Shown here piece by piece: positions 23,421 through 35,049 of a stretch of 64,000 bases of DNA. This DNA is from Perca fluviatilis (Eukaryota > Chordata > Actinopteri > Perciformes > Percidae), in contig NC_053123.1 in assembly GCF_010015445.1 (NCBI RefSeq), positions 7,834,434-7,898,433 on the forward strand, written 5' to 3'. Under the pieces are notes generated by a model. That model saw only the letters and a program-made list of their open reading frames with translations. It was not told the origin of the DNA and made no database searches. Position numbers and translations under genes: made by a program. Numbering within the stretch: the stretch's first letter is position 1; each line of letters starts with the position of its first letter.

Positions 23421-23940
23421 CTCAGGAACTATATTGTACAGTTTTCACCAGTATTAAAATTATTTTAGTATTAGTATTTACATTTTCTGTTACTTTAAAC
23501 ATTTCAGAGGCAAATACTGTACTTCTCTACCAATGTTATCTTATAAAATATGATGCCTTGTTATAGATTACACTAAACTAACAATATATAAAATAGTTAT
23601 TAGCTCCACTTTGACCAGGCCGCAACACTTAAAAGCCTTACACTTCAAAGCCTCAGTGATAAAGACTTTAATTTAACATATTATAGAATGAAATGGGCTA
23701 TTCTGTATAATAATTGCTTTTGGTCTTGATACCCACCTGATCCGCACCAAACAGCAGACAGACAAAGTTAGCTAGTTAGTTAAAATAGTGGAGTATTTAG
23801 CAGCTAAAGAGCCAGATATTCCCCTTCCCAAAGTTGGTGGAGACCAAAACGGAGCTAAAAGGAGAGAGAATATTGGCCTTCATCAAGTGGACAGAAATCT
23901 AAGTAAAATTAAATGAATGCTAATGTTGCCCTGTATCTCA

Positions 23941-24720
23941 TGGATGTTTAAAGCGAAAAGAGGAGGCGTGTTCAGGCGCAAACATTCCCTAGTGCTATTT
24001 TGCAGTTTCAGAAAACAATTCCGCCACAGACCAGGAAAAACCTGGTCTAAAGTCAGTGGTGCGTTATTCAGATGCAGATTTTAGGGGCGCATGCTTGGCC
24101 ATAATGTAGCGTGTGGACAACGCGCATACACTTTCCTTGTCTGATCTATATGTTCCCATTTTTGCAAACCATACATAATTTCAAGGAAAAATATTACTGA
24201 AAATGCGCTTCATGTGTTTGGATAGATCAGGAGGCACTTTACAGTACAGTCCTCAAAAAGTCGCAGCATTCTTTGTGGCTTGTTGTGTTTTACACAACAT
24301 TTCCATGAATCATGGATGTGTTGATGACATAAATGAGGAAATATTAGAGGACTTAAGGAGACGTGATGTTGAACTACGGCAGGATTGGACACTTGAGGGT
24401 CCGGGAGTGGCAATGCGCTCCTGGTGGAGCAGGTGGACGGAGATGGAGTGGGGGGGAGGAGGAAGGGGCATGCAAATCCGCCATCATAATAGCAAGTACA
24501 CCTGCTCTTTAAGGGAATGTGGGATGATGCTCTGATTGGTTTATTGCACGTTACGCCCAAACCACACCTAGCTACTTTAGACCAACCCATTTCAGATTTG
24601 CATCGGGCGCAAGACTCATTTATCCCGCCGGTGTAATAGCAATAGCGCCCGAGATCCGCCCACAAAGCTACTTGCGTTTTGCGTTTGATACTTGCGTTTC
24701 AGATTGTTAAAATAGGGCCC
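23941..24720 (+). mobile_element. PIF/Harbinger element, copy 1, internally deleted
   Basis: The right end is the inverted repeat ATAGGGCCC, followed by TTA (24721-24723), the TWA-type target of this superfamily. From about 23968 on it aligns block by block with copy 2 at 42264-44116 (GCGTGTTCAGG, ACAATTCCGCCACAGACCAG, GGCGCATGCTTGGCCATAAT). The left TIR is not clear, so the start is approximate. Across the shared coding segment the two copies differ at only about 4-5 of roughly 190 bases. Confidence 0.7.
24206..24535 (+). pseudogene. Harbinger transposase C-terminal fragment (copy 1)
   Basis: The frame reads RFMCLDRSGGTLQYSPQKVA, FFVACCVLHNISMNHGC and DDINEEILEDLRRRDVE. This is the C-terminus of a HARBI1-like DDE transposase, whose conserved ending is [RK]FR.L......Y.P.....I..ACCVLHN. 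The enzyme's function is excision and reinsertion of Harbinger elements at TWA sites. The catalytic core and N-terminus are deleted, and the frame runs on past the homologous part into low-value sequence. Confidence 0.65.
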
Positions 24721-24723
24721 TTA

Positions 24724-25379
24724 GTGTGGTTGTAAATGGTCACGAATTGCCCTTATTGATGTCATACATTCTTCCAAATTCTTCCATGAGATCAACACTT
24801 TCTGCCGGTTTAACGATCAGCTCTCTTTACCAGAGAAGTGACCTGAAACACCAGACTAGGGTCTTATTCTGTTTCACCCTCTCCATTTTTTTCTGGATGT
24901 AGCTATCTGTCTCTCTCTCTCCCTCTCTCTCAGGCATCTGACACATATCAGCACTGGCACCCTGCCCATGGGGTGCTAAATCATCAGCACAAACCCAGTT
25001 GTTGTTACAAATTGTGGCACTGAAGCGCAGTCTGCAATAAAAGCATTCCATGTTCTTAGGCTGGACTAATCTGTTTCCCCGTAATTTAATACTTATATAG
25101 TTGGCACACAGTGAAATATAGCCAAGACAGGACAGGCAAAGTGTGTGTGATGCACAGGCCCTGGATAGCAGTTTGTTGCCTAATGAAGCCATTAACCTCA
25201 CACTACCGAATTTGATAAGGCAAAAATAATAGCTTCATTAGAGAAAAGAATTGCAGCCCTGTAAGGAAGAATTTCAATGAGCATGTGCTGGTGGTGCATG
25301 TTATCTCACCACCCAAGAGAAAAAAGCTCACGGTAAACAAACACAAATCTTAGTTTCTGTTAATAACGAAACACGAATG
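24724..25379. other. Non-coding, no supported gene
   Basis: A long minus frame at 24827-25201 contains CT-rich simple sequence (24907-24933) and no motif; I treat it as chance. Confidence 0.35.
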
Positions 25380-26130
25380 AACATGTTGCTGTAAACAACA
25401 TTAAGGAGCAGCTGCTTCATATAATGATCCGTGTTTTATTGAGAGGATTAATCCCATCATTCAGAATGATTCATCCTTTTACAAAAGCCATCATCATTAT
25501 TATTGGGTTTATTACAAGTCTATCTGCAGAGAAAATTGTGTCAGGGTATTTGGTCACAATGCTCATTATAGATACAGCTGTAGAACTGTTGTGTGTTGTG
25601 GTTCAAAAAGCAATAACTGATAACATCAACTGTTATCTGTCCGCTCCTCTCTTCCAACTAATATGCATGGCTGATCAGTCAACTCATTATAATTAAGAGG
25701 TGTTAATTAGCAAGAGACAGAGCTGGCGTTTGCATCCCAAAGACAGCTCGCCACTGAAAAACACGTTAACACCCGAGTCCCTGCTCGGCTCACCCGAAGG
25801 TGTCGAGGTGACAGTTCGCCTCCCTCCCTCCCTCCCTCCTTTCCTCCCATAGGTCAAGAGTTTCTCAAGTAAATTACAGGGAGTGACTTTTGTTTGCATG
25901 TCCCAGCTCATTCCTTCAGTTCTCCAAGGTTCCCACCTCGGTTTAATACATCATTCATCAAATTACGCAAAGCCATTAGTGTCAAGATTGGGAACTTGCA
26001 AATTCTTTGTGGTGTCTCGCTTAGCATATAAAGCAGAGCGTGCCAGCTTTTATGCCCAGCTAAATATCGATGACAGCCCTTGTTACAGCTGATGGATGAG
26101 CTTCATAATTAAATGGTGCCACTGCTTTCG
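25380..26130. promoter_or_regulatory. Candidate conserved regulatory block
   Basis: The most enhancer-like texture in the window: TAATTA at 25690-25695 and TTAATTA at 25703-25709 within 20 bp, plus GGATTAATCCC near 25445 and TTCATAATTAAATGG near 26102. A CCTC simple tract at 25819-25844 interrupts it. No coherent reading frame spans it. Function is inferred from motif density and lack of repeats. Confidence 0.3.
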
Positions 26131-26789
26131 ACTATTAATGAGGGTTGTGAATCAAGTCCTTCCCCCTGCTTTGCTGATTTTTGAGGCGTCTCATGTTTGC
26201 CAGACAGAGGTGCGACCTGCACACAAACGCCTGCTACAGCAAGTATGAATAAACATCATGGTGGTCTCTGTTGCTGAAAACAAAAAAGTCTCAAGTCACT
26301 ATCACATACCATCACTGGTGCTCTTTTCCTGCACTTTGTCAAAGTAATTAAGAGACCTCATCTATAATAAATAACCTATAACCTCCAATAATTACATTGG
26401 GGGAATTATGGTTTGGAGGTTAAAGAATATATTTTTATTATACTTTATGTTAATTGAACAAAACACAGAGAGAATCTTCAAGAGGAAAAGGTGCTTGAAA
26501 CGATTCTGCTAATGCGAGCAGCTCACATAAGGCCTGAATGGCGTACAATGTATCAAAGTATATAGAGAACAGTAGTTAAAAAAAAAAACTCATTCAAAAT
26601 CCCACTGACATTTGTAACGGAAATGAATGAAAAAAATATCTTACTCGACTGTAACTACAGATTAATATTGTGTTTTATTTGCTATTTCTGATTTTAGCTG
26701 TATTTATCGAACACCATTTCCCATAAGCCACGGACCAATAGTAGGCAAATAGGAGCCTGTGGGCCAAATCTGTAACGTGACACGCCAGA
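26131..26789. other. Non-coding, no recognised gene
   Basis: AT-rich, no supported feature. Confidence 0.4.
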
Positions 26790-26995
26790 TTTTTTTATTT
26801 CTTTTATTTAATTGTTTATTTAGATAGGGATAGTGCATATTAATGGACATCAGTACAAGTACACAATGTAAATATGCTAGAGTTAGCACCATAGCAAATT
26901 TTCATCTATTGTCTCTAGGCAGATACATTAAAAGAAAAACATAAAAACAGTAACAAGCATGCAACACCCTCATAGTTTGAGAGGCAAGACAAAAC
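26790..26995 (-). repeat. Teleost repeat, LINE-tail-like, inverted
   Basis: TTTATTTAGATAGGGATAGT, GTGCATATTAATGGACATCA and TCATCTATTGTCTCTAGGCA follow the order of a very common fish repeat. An AT-rich tail at the left suggests a 3' end on the minus strand. The class is not certain. Confidence 0.5.
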
Positions 26996-27365
26996 TAACA
27001 ACAACAGTCAAGACAAAATACAACAGATGATTTGTTACACAGAACATCTTGAGACGCTGTCCTTGGAAACTCTTTGCAAAAGGGCAGGCATTTCCAAAAA
27101 AATACCTGGCAGGTGATTGGATGAACCATCTGTCTATCAAACTCTAATGCCAAAGCCAGTCGGGAGAAGAGAGAAAACCCCTTTTTCATTGCGAAAAGCC
27201 TTCAGTGTCATTCTTTTTCTCTTCTTTCAGTGAAGAAATACTCTCCAGTTTTGATATAACGGATGCTGTTGCAGCATCTACGCTAAGTCGCCATTGTTGA
27301 TTTGAACATGTCGTCACACACGCCTAAACCACGCCCTTGGCTGCCTGTTGCTCCGGGCAGGGCAC
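26996..27365. repeat. Interspersed repeat fragment
   Basis: AAAATACCTGGCAGGTGATT, CTAAGTCGCCATTGTTGATT and CCTAAACCACGCCC are words recurring in fish repeats. No boundaries are resolved. Confidence 0.4.
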
Positions 27366-28839
27366 TGATTGGTCGTACGGACACAAGCGCATTACTTGAA
27401 CGCTGACAAGATGGATTTTTGTGTGATCCTGCAATTCATGCGTAATCACATAATCGCAAGAATCAAGCTGCCATTCAAGATAACCAAATCGGACAAATAT
27501 TTGGCCCCTTGATGACAGCTCGATATTTCAGTTTAATAGTAATCACAACTTTTTTTTCTCTAAAAGCCAGATTAAAAGAAATGCTTTATGAGAGTTTCAG
27601 AAGCTAGTGGAAGAGAGGCTTGACAGGAAGTGATGTCATAACTTCAGCTCTCTAAATATTTTGATGGATTTTGCATTACACATTTGTGTCGCTGATCTTG
27701 TTGGTAGCTAAAAATTGATTATGCCTAAATTCTATATTAATCCGATTATTTTTCAAAGAGACAGGCACACATTAGCCAGTTTAATTTTGGTTTTGCTCTC
27801 TTTTTCTCTCTGTTTGGTCTGAATTAGAAATGGCCAAGTAAGAGCTATTTCTAGCATTCAATGGACTGAAACTGCCATAAGTTGCCTGGTTTTATTTCTT
27901 TCTTTTTTTTATAAAATGGTGACTGTTAACACCTCACTCCACAACGACAAGACAGCAACCCTTTACTGACTTGCTGATTTGACTTACAACAAAGCTCAGA
28001 ATGCTGAGAATCCTCTTTCCCCCCCGAGTCTGTCATCATGAGTCACGGTCCTGTTTGAAGACTCAGCTGTCAGTTTGTCGACTTAAACACGTAGCGCTCC
28101 GTCCTCTGCTTTGCACATAAGACGTGTCTCAGTTCCTGCACCTAGATCTAATCCGAGCGCTCATCTTTTCTTGTTTACAATCCTTTTTAAATTATTTGGA
28201 AGCAACAGAATTTATTATTCCTACAGTACAGATTTTACTCTTGTCTCACATTTGTTGTCCTCTCATTTCCTCGCCATTCCCCACAGCCTGAATAACTATA
28301 TGCCAGTCAACCCATCTATTAAACTTCATCATCGCGCGGCAGGTTTTGCAAATAAATTATATAATGTGCCTTAACAATAAAATCGACATCCAAAGTTACA
28401 TTACACATGTCCACAAACTCTACACTTTCTGTCACAGACTTTGATAGACAAGGACCATAATAACAGCTTATACACTTGAATAGGTTTCAGTGAAACCATA
28501 CCACGGCTGTCATAGAACACTGATTTGTGTTCACAGGATGAATATGATGCTGGAGACCCTGTGGGTGTTTCAGAGGATTAGTTATTGATGTCTGTTCTGA
28601 GAAAGACCGGTTTTTGAAGCATCAACTATAGACAACAAAGCATGCGATTGCTGCAAACTGTGTGGCGATCTTATGGTAAATTATTTTTCGAATGTCAGTG
28701 TTATCGATCCAGTTTTCATCCACGTAAAGGAAAGATTGCTGAGCTTTTTTTGTTTGGTTTTGGTTTTATATAGCAGGGAAGAGTTAAAAGAGAGTTTTTA
28801 AAGAGTTAAAAGATGACTGTATTCTCTTACAACAGACAA

Positions 28840-28842
<3 letters not shown>
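27366..28842. other. Non-coding, no recognised gene
   Basis: The part at 28100-28370 is unique-looking with a plus frame (28111-28374) lacking any domain. TGCGTAATCACATAATCGCA near 27438 resembles the end of the element at 53100-53902. Confidence 0.35.

Positions 28843-28910
<68 letters not shown>
28843..28910. repeat. (TA)n microsatellite
   Basis: Uninterrupted TA tract of 68 bases. Confidence 0.95.
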
Positions 28911-28911
<1 letters not shown>

Positions 28912-29718
28912 TGTATATATCCAGCTAAATGGGCCAAGAATTGTGTTCAAGATTTAGTTAACCTGTACGGCTAATCTAGATCATCGATTTAACAGGTCTG
29001 ATGTTTATACGGAGCAAATAAGAACAGTTAGTAAATCGGCATGCTTCTTTAAAAAGACTGCATTTACTGATCTGCTCTGCCTCTTTGCTCCCCAGTGTAC
29101 ATCTGATTGTATTAAAGCAATGACCGCAGGTGAAACAGTTCCCCAGGCAGCCTACCACACAGGATTTGCCTCATATTCAAGAGTCAACGTGAGCTTTTCT
29201 TGCTGCATTAAAAATCGTCCTCATAGCCTCATAGCCCATCGCACTAGTGGGAACAATTTCATTCATTTTAATTTTATTTGAGAACTTCCACTAGTCTTGT
29301 TTTGCGGTCCACATTTTAGGTCACAGCACAAGGCTGGAAGGATGAAATATTTAGCCAGCTTGTTCTTGCTTTAGTCTGGGTTCCATTACTTATTCATTCT
29401 GGCCCAAAATGGTTCAATGACTTACAATCTGAACAGAAGACAGTTACCTCCCAAAGGGCCGAAACATGTTGTGGGTTAGAGAAGCCTTTTTTTCTGACTT
29501 GTTCTATTCACCAGAGACATGCTGGAGCTATTCTTTGCCAAACTGTGTTCATGCATAATAAAGAGTGTATCTCTATCAGGATTTATCAAACTAGATCCAC
29601 TTGTTCTATATTCTGCCACAGAAATAAAAGTGCTGGGAGCTTTATTTTATGCTATATATCCATTGCTGGAAAAGTTACATTTTTAAAAGTCTCTGTGTGT
29701 ACAGCTCTCAGTACCTTC
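28911..29718. other. Non-coding, no recognised gene
   Basis: GGGCCGAAACATGTTGTGGG near 29457 is reminiscent of words near the 3' ends of some fish retroelements, but no coding part accompanies it. Confidence 0.35.
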
Positions 29719-29726
29719 ATCTAGCC

Positions 29727-30578
29727 TAGGGTGACCAAACGTCTTTACCAAACCTTTTCCGGCGCGGTTTTATAAATTCATGAAAATGTCCGGTTTTCAC
29801 TGTTTTACCATTAAGCGTGTACTTAAATAGACTGGCGCTTTGCACACAATACTACGGTATTTTGTTGTGTGACGTAAATCCCGATGCGGGCGGCTCTGCG
29901 ACGCACACATACACAGGGACCAGAGCAGACAGCGGAGCAGCACTGCACACGAAATGCCGAAGCGTTTCCTGCTAAAGATTTCCCACCGTGGTCAGAAAAC
30001 ACAAGGGGAGTCACTTTGTTTCTCTCGCTATGACTGTAGAGTCGTACTCGCTCGCCGTCACTCTCACTTCTCCCTCGCTCTATCACCCACTCCCCACACA
30101 TGCCGGCTCGACGCACACACCAGCGCACAAGTATAAACGTCAGGCCACTTACGTAGGCTACGGTGAAAGCTCTGCGTGGAGCCTGCGCACAACCACAATA
30201 CAAGACTAGTGCAGCTTCACAGTTGAACAGCAAAAAAAATGTCCCACGTACCGTCCCGGTCGGGACCGGACAAGTGGGAGGCGGAGTGCGCCGTGTACAA
30301 AGCTGGCACATATGTTTCAGTGTCTTTATTATTTATCTTATTACATTGAAAAGGTATTAAGAGATATTTTGTTGAAGCTGGATTTTCTAACACAGAAGAG
30401 GTCATATTTAGAACATTATTTCATATTATTATTTATTTTAAAAGAGAGCTATTATTTTGTTACACGTTGTTACAGATTTTATTTTATTTTATTTACAGAA
30501 GTTATTTTTGCACCATTGAGGCATAATAAAGCATGTTCGTTAACCTCTGATAAGCCTGTCTGGATTTGTGTCACCCTA
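29727..30578 (+). mobile_element. hAT element, 852 bp, non-autonomous
   Basis: TIRs TAGGGTGAC (left) and GTCACCCTA (right) with 8-bp flanks ATCTAGCC (29719-29726) and ATCCAGCC (30579-30586), 7 of 8 matching, as hAT insertion produces. The interior is CpG-rich. The plus strand has an MPKR start at 29954, where many hAT proteins of this kind begin, but the frame loses any likeness at once. A long minus frame (29823-30311) has no motif. A single end of the same family is seen at 53903-54005. Confidence 0.75.
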
Positions 30579-30597
30579 ATCCAGCCTCTCTTTTGAA

Positions 30598-30641
30598 AGA
30601 AGGCTAGGAACAGAAGGCTACAGACAGAAGGCCACCATGGG
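30598..30641 (+). repeat. Three units of the 14-bp minisatellite
   Basis: AAGAAGGCT, AGGAACAGAAGGCT and ACAGACAGAAGGCC match the first units of the large array at 39162-39830, including the atypical AGGAGCAGAAGGCT unit there. Confidence 0.75.
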
Positions 30642-31189
30642 CTTGCGGTACCTTAACCAATGGCACGCTGGCAACATAGGCGCCGATACCGACTGAGCAC
30701 CCACGTGTGCCAGACTGCCATTAGGCTACATTCATTTAAAATTAAACATTGCAGTAGTTGGTGCTAAGTGGAGCGTCTGTCATAATGTGATTGGTTATGT
30801 CGCTGTCAGTCCCCTGCTCCACATCCTATCCACCAATCACAGCGTCTCTCAGATGAAAACGCCTCTTTAGTGACCCCCCTCCATCCCCCCACTATACAGT
30901 GAGTAATGATTTCAACTCAGATGTGGATGTTTCATAAGCATGGCAGCATTATTGTATAGTTCTCATATTTCTGTTTGTTACTCTTAATTGTCCTGTTTTG
31001 ACATTTACTGCCATTATAACTGAGGGAAGTTTAAGATGATAAACAAGCTTGGTGTAATGTTGGTAAGGTTAATGATTAAGGATGGCAGCCTTGTATCATA
31101 CTCCATTTTTTACATAATCGGCATCAGCCAATATCGGAGTATATCAAGCCGATTAATAGGCAGGCATCTGCGGGCAGCCTAGTATTGTT
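30642..31189. repeat. Interspersed repeat fragments
   Basis: AGGCGCCGATACCGACTGAG near 30679 and ATCGGCATCAGCCAATATCG near 31118 resemble fish repeats. No boundaries or genes are seen. Confidence 0.35.
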
Positions 31190-31860
31190 GTTGTGGAACA
31201 CGTGTTCAAAGCATGCTGCCCCTAGAATCAATTACCAGAAGACCAGACTGATCTCATAAAGTGGCGTATGTATGACATGCCAATTCATATGCCATTTTGG
31301 CGTGTTATCAAGACACATTAACGCTTGTTATTGTGTTTTATCAAATCCGTTCGGCTACCATTAACCTATATTACGTGTGAATTTTCGCCGTAGTGAGTAG
31401 TATGAAAGGACATAAGTCTGCAGACAGAGGCTGGTTGGGGGTGGATGGGTAAAATACAGGACTTTCACCCAGGAGAGCTTGGATCATGTCAACAGTTTTT
31501 ATTTTTTTTATTTTTTTAAGCCTTCCCCAGTGTTTGGTTTCCTAAGCGTGTGACATAGGTTATTGTCGTGTTTCTGTCGTTTTTTTTGTGTTTTTGTAGT
31601 TTTTTTGTTACTAAAGCCTTTCCCAATGTTCTTTTCCTAAACCCAACCTTTTTTTTTTATTTTTACATGCCGCGTGTGACATTCTCACGATTGCACGGCA
31701 CGTTCTCGCGATAACACGTATGACGATGTATGTTTACATCCACTGACATACACGTGGATAGCTCAAATTGCGTACAGATAACACGCCATCTGGCTTTAGG
31801 AAAGTGGCGTGTATGTTTACGCAAAGTCATGATGCCACGTTGAGCAGAGTGAGCAGACCT
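31190..31860. repeat. Non-autonomous element with the GGACTTTCACCC module
   Basis: GACTGATCTCATAAAGTGGC near 31247 starts a repeated block. GGACTTTCACCCAGGAG near 31461 matches 2046-2105 and, inverted, 36134-36185. The right part repeats AAAGTGGCGTGTATGTTTAC. No transposase is seen. Confidence 0.45.
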
Positions 31861-32379
31861 CATCCAGTGCCTTTGGTGGAGCTGAGTTCCTTGGAGAAAA
31901 CGGTAATGATTAAATTCTTATAAGCCCTATATATTTAATTAACTATCACATGTTACTGCCAACTTTGCGAAAAAACATGTAGTATAGGCGACATAACGTT
32001 CGGCTACTTTGGGTATTGATAGCGTAGCTGAAGTTGCATTATCACGGTAGAAGGGTTGCTATCACGTCACAATAATTAAGCTAGAATTTTGCAATCACAG
32101 ACAGTGGATCTGAGACTTTTATTTGTTCTGTTTGTGTGTCTTGTATTTGAGAGGGTTGTCAACTCAATGCAGAGAAATAAGTTGTAGATAAAAGGGAGAC
32201 CACCGCACCGAGTCAGGACTGGCTTTGCTTTGCTAGCGTCGTTGCTAAGCACACCGTTTCGGAAAGACCAGAGGCTCCAACTAATGTTTTTGATAATGCA
32301 TCCTCAAAATAGCAGTGTGTGCAACACGACTAACTTTATAACTGTCGACAATTAGATTTTTTAAAACTTATTCGTATGC
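31861..32379. other. Non-coding, no recognised gene
   Basis: Nothing supported; possibly transposon-derived, to judge from its neighbours. Confidence 0.3.
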
Positions 32380-33009
32380 ACACCTCTAGTTTGGTGTCTG
32401 AGAGAATCACTACCTGTCAGGCTGTGTGCGGAGCGGAGCTCTTTCTCTCACACACACACCCACACACACACTGCAGCAGCACCGTGTTCAGATTGAAAAG
32501 CGTGATTGCACTTTACTATAGTTGATGCTGGCAATGCTCCTTATAATATAAATGCAACTAGTCTATTGCATGTGAGAGCGGAAACGCGACCAAAATTGTC
32601 GAAATTTCTCGCAAGAAAAATGCACATGACTTTCACAATTAACTTTCCTCATTACACATGTTTACGGTCTATGGGTCCTACATAGCATCTACAACGTCAC
32701 CGCTAGTAGCCAGTGTCGTCCTTGCATGCAGGCTGTGTAATAAAAACAACAGGGTTTTTTTTCCCCTTTTTGCGATCATTAGGTTATGTCCATTTGGCTT
32801 TGTCCGTCAAACAAACAAAACAGACAAACCAAAAATACATGTTTCAGGACAGTTTTTGGGAAGATGATAGATACGTTTTTAGCCTTGTATTTCTTACAAT
32901 GCACTGAATTTTTTACTGAATTATAAAAAAAAACTATATATCTATAAAATGACTTGAAGATGAAGATACTATACAAAAGTACTAACTTAACCTTGTATTT
33001 TCCTCTTTT

Positions 33010-33135
33010 TTTAGTCATTACAGTCTGATTGCTGAAAAGAAAACCACCCCCTTATGGCAGCGCTTCACCCAGCCAACACCAGGGAAGGCCAAATGCAATA
33101 TATGCAGTAATTGCATTAATTTATTTTATTTATGA
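33010..33135 (+). pseudogene. Possible hAT BED-finger exon remnant
   Basis: After a TTTTTTTAG acceptor-like word, a frame reads AEKKTTPLWQRFTQPTPGK then AKCNICSN and soon stops. The pattern PLW..F....GKAKCNIC resembles the first half of a BED-type zinc finger, the N-terminal DNA-binding module of many hAT transposases. The second half (the His ligands) is absent. The stretch at 32380-33009 may be its 5' untranslated part. No ends or target duplication were found. Confidence 0.35.
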
Positions 33136-33252
33136 AACTTTCTCAGAAGTTTGATTAATGCTGCTAAGTGCACTAAACTTTATTTTTTCATTGAAAAGTT
33201 TATTTGACAAAGTTTATTTTCTTCTTACCTCTTTCGTTTATTGTGGAAGATG

Positions 33253-33645
33253 GCGGCAGTTAATGTGGTTAGACTGGATGTTGATTGGGCCATAGGAATT
33301 GAGTTTAATTGTGGTAATAAAAACTTCATTATCTCAAACATTTATACACCCTATGAGTGTTCTCAAAATGAAGATGACTATCTTAATAGATTGGTTTGTG
33401 CCATGTCTTTAATTCAAGATAATGCTTCCACGTGCTTCTTTATTGTGGGTGATATCAATGCAGATGTTTCCGATGGCAGATCTTTTTTTTTTGCCAAATA
33501 TTTAATGCAGTTTTGTTCTGATAATGGTCTGATTCTTTCTAGCAAAGTGCTCTTGCCAGATAGTAGCTACACTTACATCAGTGAGGCATGGCACACAACC
33601 AAATGGCTAGATCACTGCATTTGCACGGCTCATGCACACAACAAG
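33253..33645 (+). pseudogene. LINE ORF2: AP-endonuclease domain, first part
   Basis: A continuous frame shows the APE-type target-nicking nuclease: SNIYTPYE (about residues 32-39 from the Met at 33241), the metal-site loop VGDINAD (69-75), SYTYIS (109-114) and WLDHC (122-126). This enzyme nicks chromosomal DNA to prime reverse transcription. The frame stays open to 33735, but likeness stops near 33645. The final conserved DH motif of the domain is displaced to 33990, beyond a foreign 330-bp piece. Confidence 0.75.
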
Positions 33646-33974
33646 GAGGCCTTCTCCGCACTACAGAATAGTACAGACAATGACCTAACGAAAAGCTCTC
33701 TACAGCTGCTTTTTATAATACATCGTGGAGTGTGATACAAAGCCTATAGTCATAACAAAGTCGATGTCGCCAGTTTATCTTCAAGCTGGGCATCTCCTCT
33801 GCCTGCTCTGCTCTCAGAAACATCCTGTGCCTTTCACAAGGACAGACGATGGCTCCATGGTATCTTGTGAGCGTGTAATCATTATAATTCTTATAATTAT
33901 TCTATGCAAACAGCTTAATAATAAGAAGAGAGAAAGTATGTAAATCAAAATTTCCCTTAACAAGATTTAATTAT
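33646..33974. mobile_element. Unidentified insert within the endonuclease
   Basis: About 330 bp separates two parts of one nuclease domain. It contains an AT-rich ATTATAATTCTTATAATTAT run near 33880. I see no TIRs, no target duplication and no tail, so its origin is open. Confidence 0.4.
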
Positions 33975-34655
33975 GAATTTGCCACTACTGATCATGTGCC
34001 TTTTTCTTTATCTGTAAATCTAGGCAATATACCTACTCTCGTGTCTATAGATAACCACATGTGTGTGGGGAAAATAGATTGGTCTAATCTGACTAAGGAG
34101 GATCTTAAAGAATACTATATTCAGTCTGACATCTTGTTGAGTAACATTGAATTACCAAAATATTCAACTGCATGCTGTGATATTAATTGTAAGAACCCTC
34201 AACATGGTATTGAGCTGTGCTCGCTGTATGAGAATATTGTGAAGTACCTCCTTGTTTTGAGCAGGCCCTTGTATAAGACACACAGATTGCACAAAGTCAA
34301 GCCAGGCTGGAATGGCTATGTGGAAGAGATGCATGCTGAGGCAAGAAGGGCCTTCAAAGCATGGGTTGAGTCAGGCAGACATAAACATGGTCCCTTATTT
34401 GAATATAAGAAACGTGCAAATGAAAAATTTAAATATGCTCTACATTTCATTAAGAGGAATGAAAATACAATGAGGTCTGACTCTCTTGCAAGGAAGCTGC
34501 AATACAATAGTCCTATTCATTTCTGGAAAGAAATCAAAAGAATGAATAACTGTAAAACATTACCAACGAACATTGATGGTGTCAGCGGCTCAGAGAAAAT
34601 GACTCAGTTGTGGCAGAAACATTATTATGAGCTGTTACAAAGTGTTAAAAGTTAA
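33975..34655 (+). pseudogene. LINE ORF2: endonuclease end and linker
   Basis: The frame opens with EFATTDHVPFSLSVNLGN. TDHVP is the terminal S/T-D-H motif of APE nucleases and supplies the catalytic His. A basic linker of about 200 residues follows (GWNGYVEEMHAEARRAFKAW; FWKEIKRMNN), as between nuclease and RT in these LINEs. It ends at a stop in 34653-34655, which looks like a later mutation because related sequence continues past it. Confidence 0.65.
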
Positions 34656-35049
34656 CTCCTTTACAGTGGGTAACATTGATAGTAATGAAGATGTGACTGT
34701 TTTCCTTCAAGAAATATATGATGCAATTATGATGCTAAATGATAATAACGCATGTCATATGGATGGAGCATTTAAAACTTGTGAGTAGAAAACTATGTCC
34801 CCTAATTGCTATTTGTTTTACTAGGTTGTTAGGCCATGGTATTCTACCTGATTCACATTAGTGCCAATCATCAAAGACATAGCTGGCCAAATTAACAGCT
34901 TTGATAATTACCGGCCTATAGCTCTGGCCAGTATTTTATTCAAGGTCTTAGAGAGGACTATACTGAATAGGCTGGGACAGTTTGTCCTGACCTCTGACAA
35001 CCAGTTTGGCTTCAAATCTAAACATGGCACAAATATGTGTATTTTTGCC
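34656..35049 (+). pseudogene. LINE ORF2: RT N-terminal fingers
   Basis: After a stretch with stops (VFLQEIYDAIMMLNDNNACH near 34700), the frame from 34861 reads PIIKDIAGQINSFDNYRPIA, LASILFKVLERTILNRLGQF and DNQFGFKSKHGTNMCIFAL. These are RT blocks 1 and 2 of non-LTR elements (the YRPI.L....K..E signature). It breaks off in the TTAA at 35050. The next about 100 residues, including the first catalytic Asp block, are not found anywhere in the window. Confidence 0.75.

Noticed and set aside
24210..24665. 151-codon minus frame
   Set aside because: It lies antisense to the Harbinger C-terminus; shadow of the plus-strand coding remnant.
29823..30311. 162-codon minus frame
   Set aside because: Falls wholly inside the CpG-rich hAT at 29727-30578 and has no motif.
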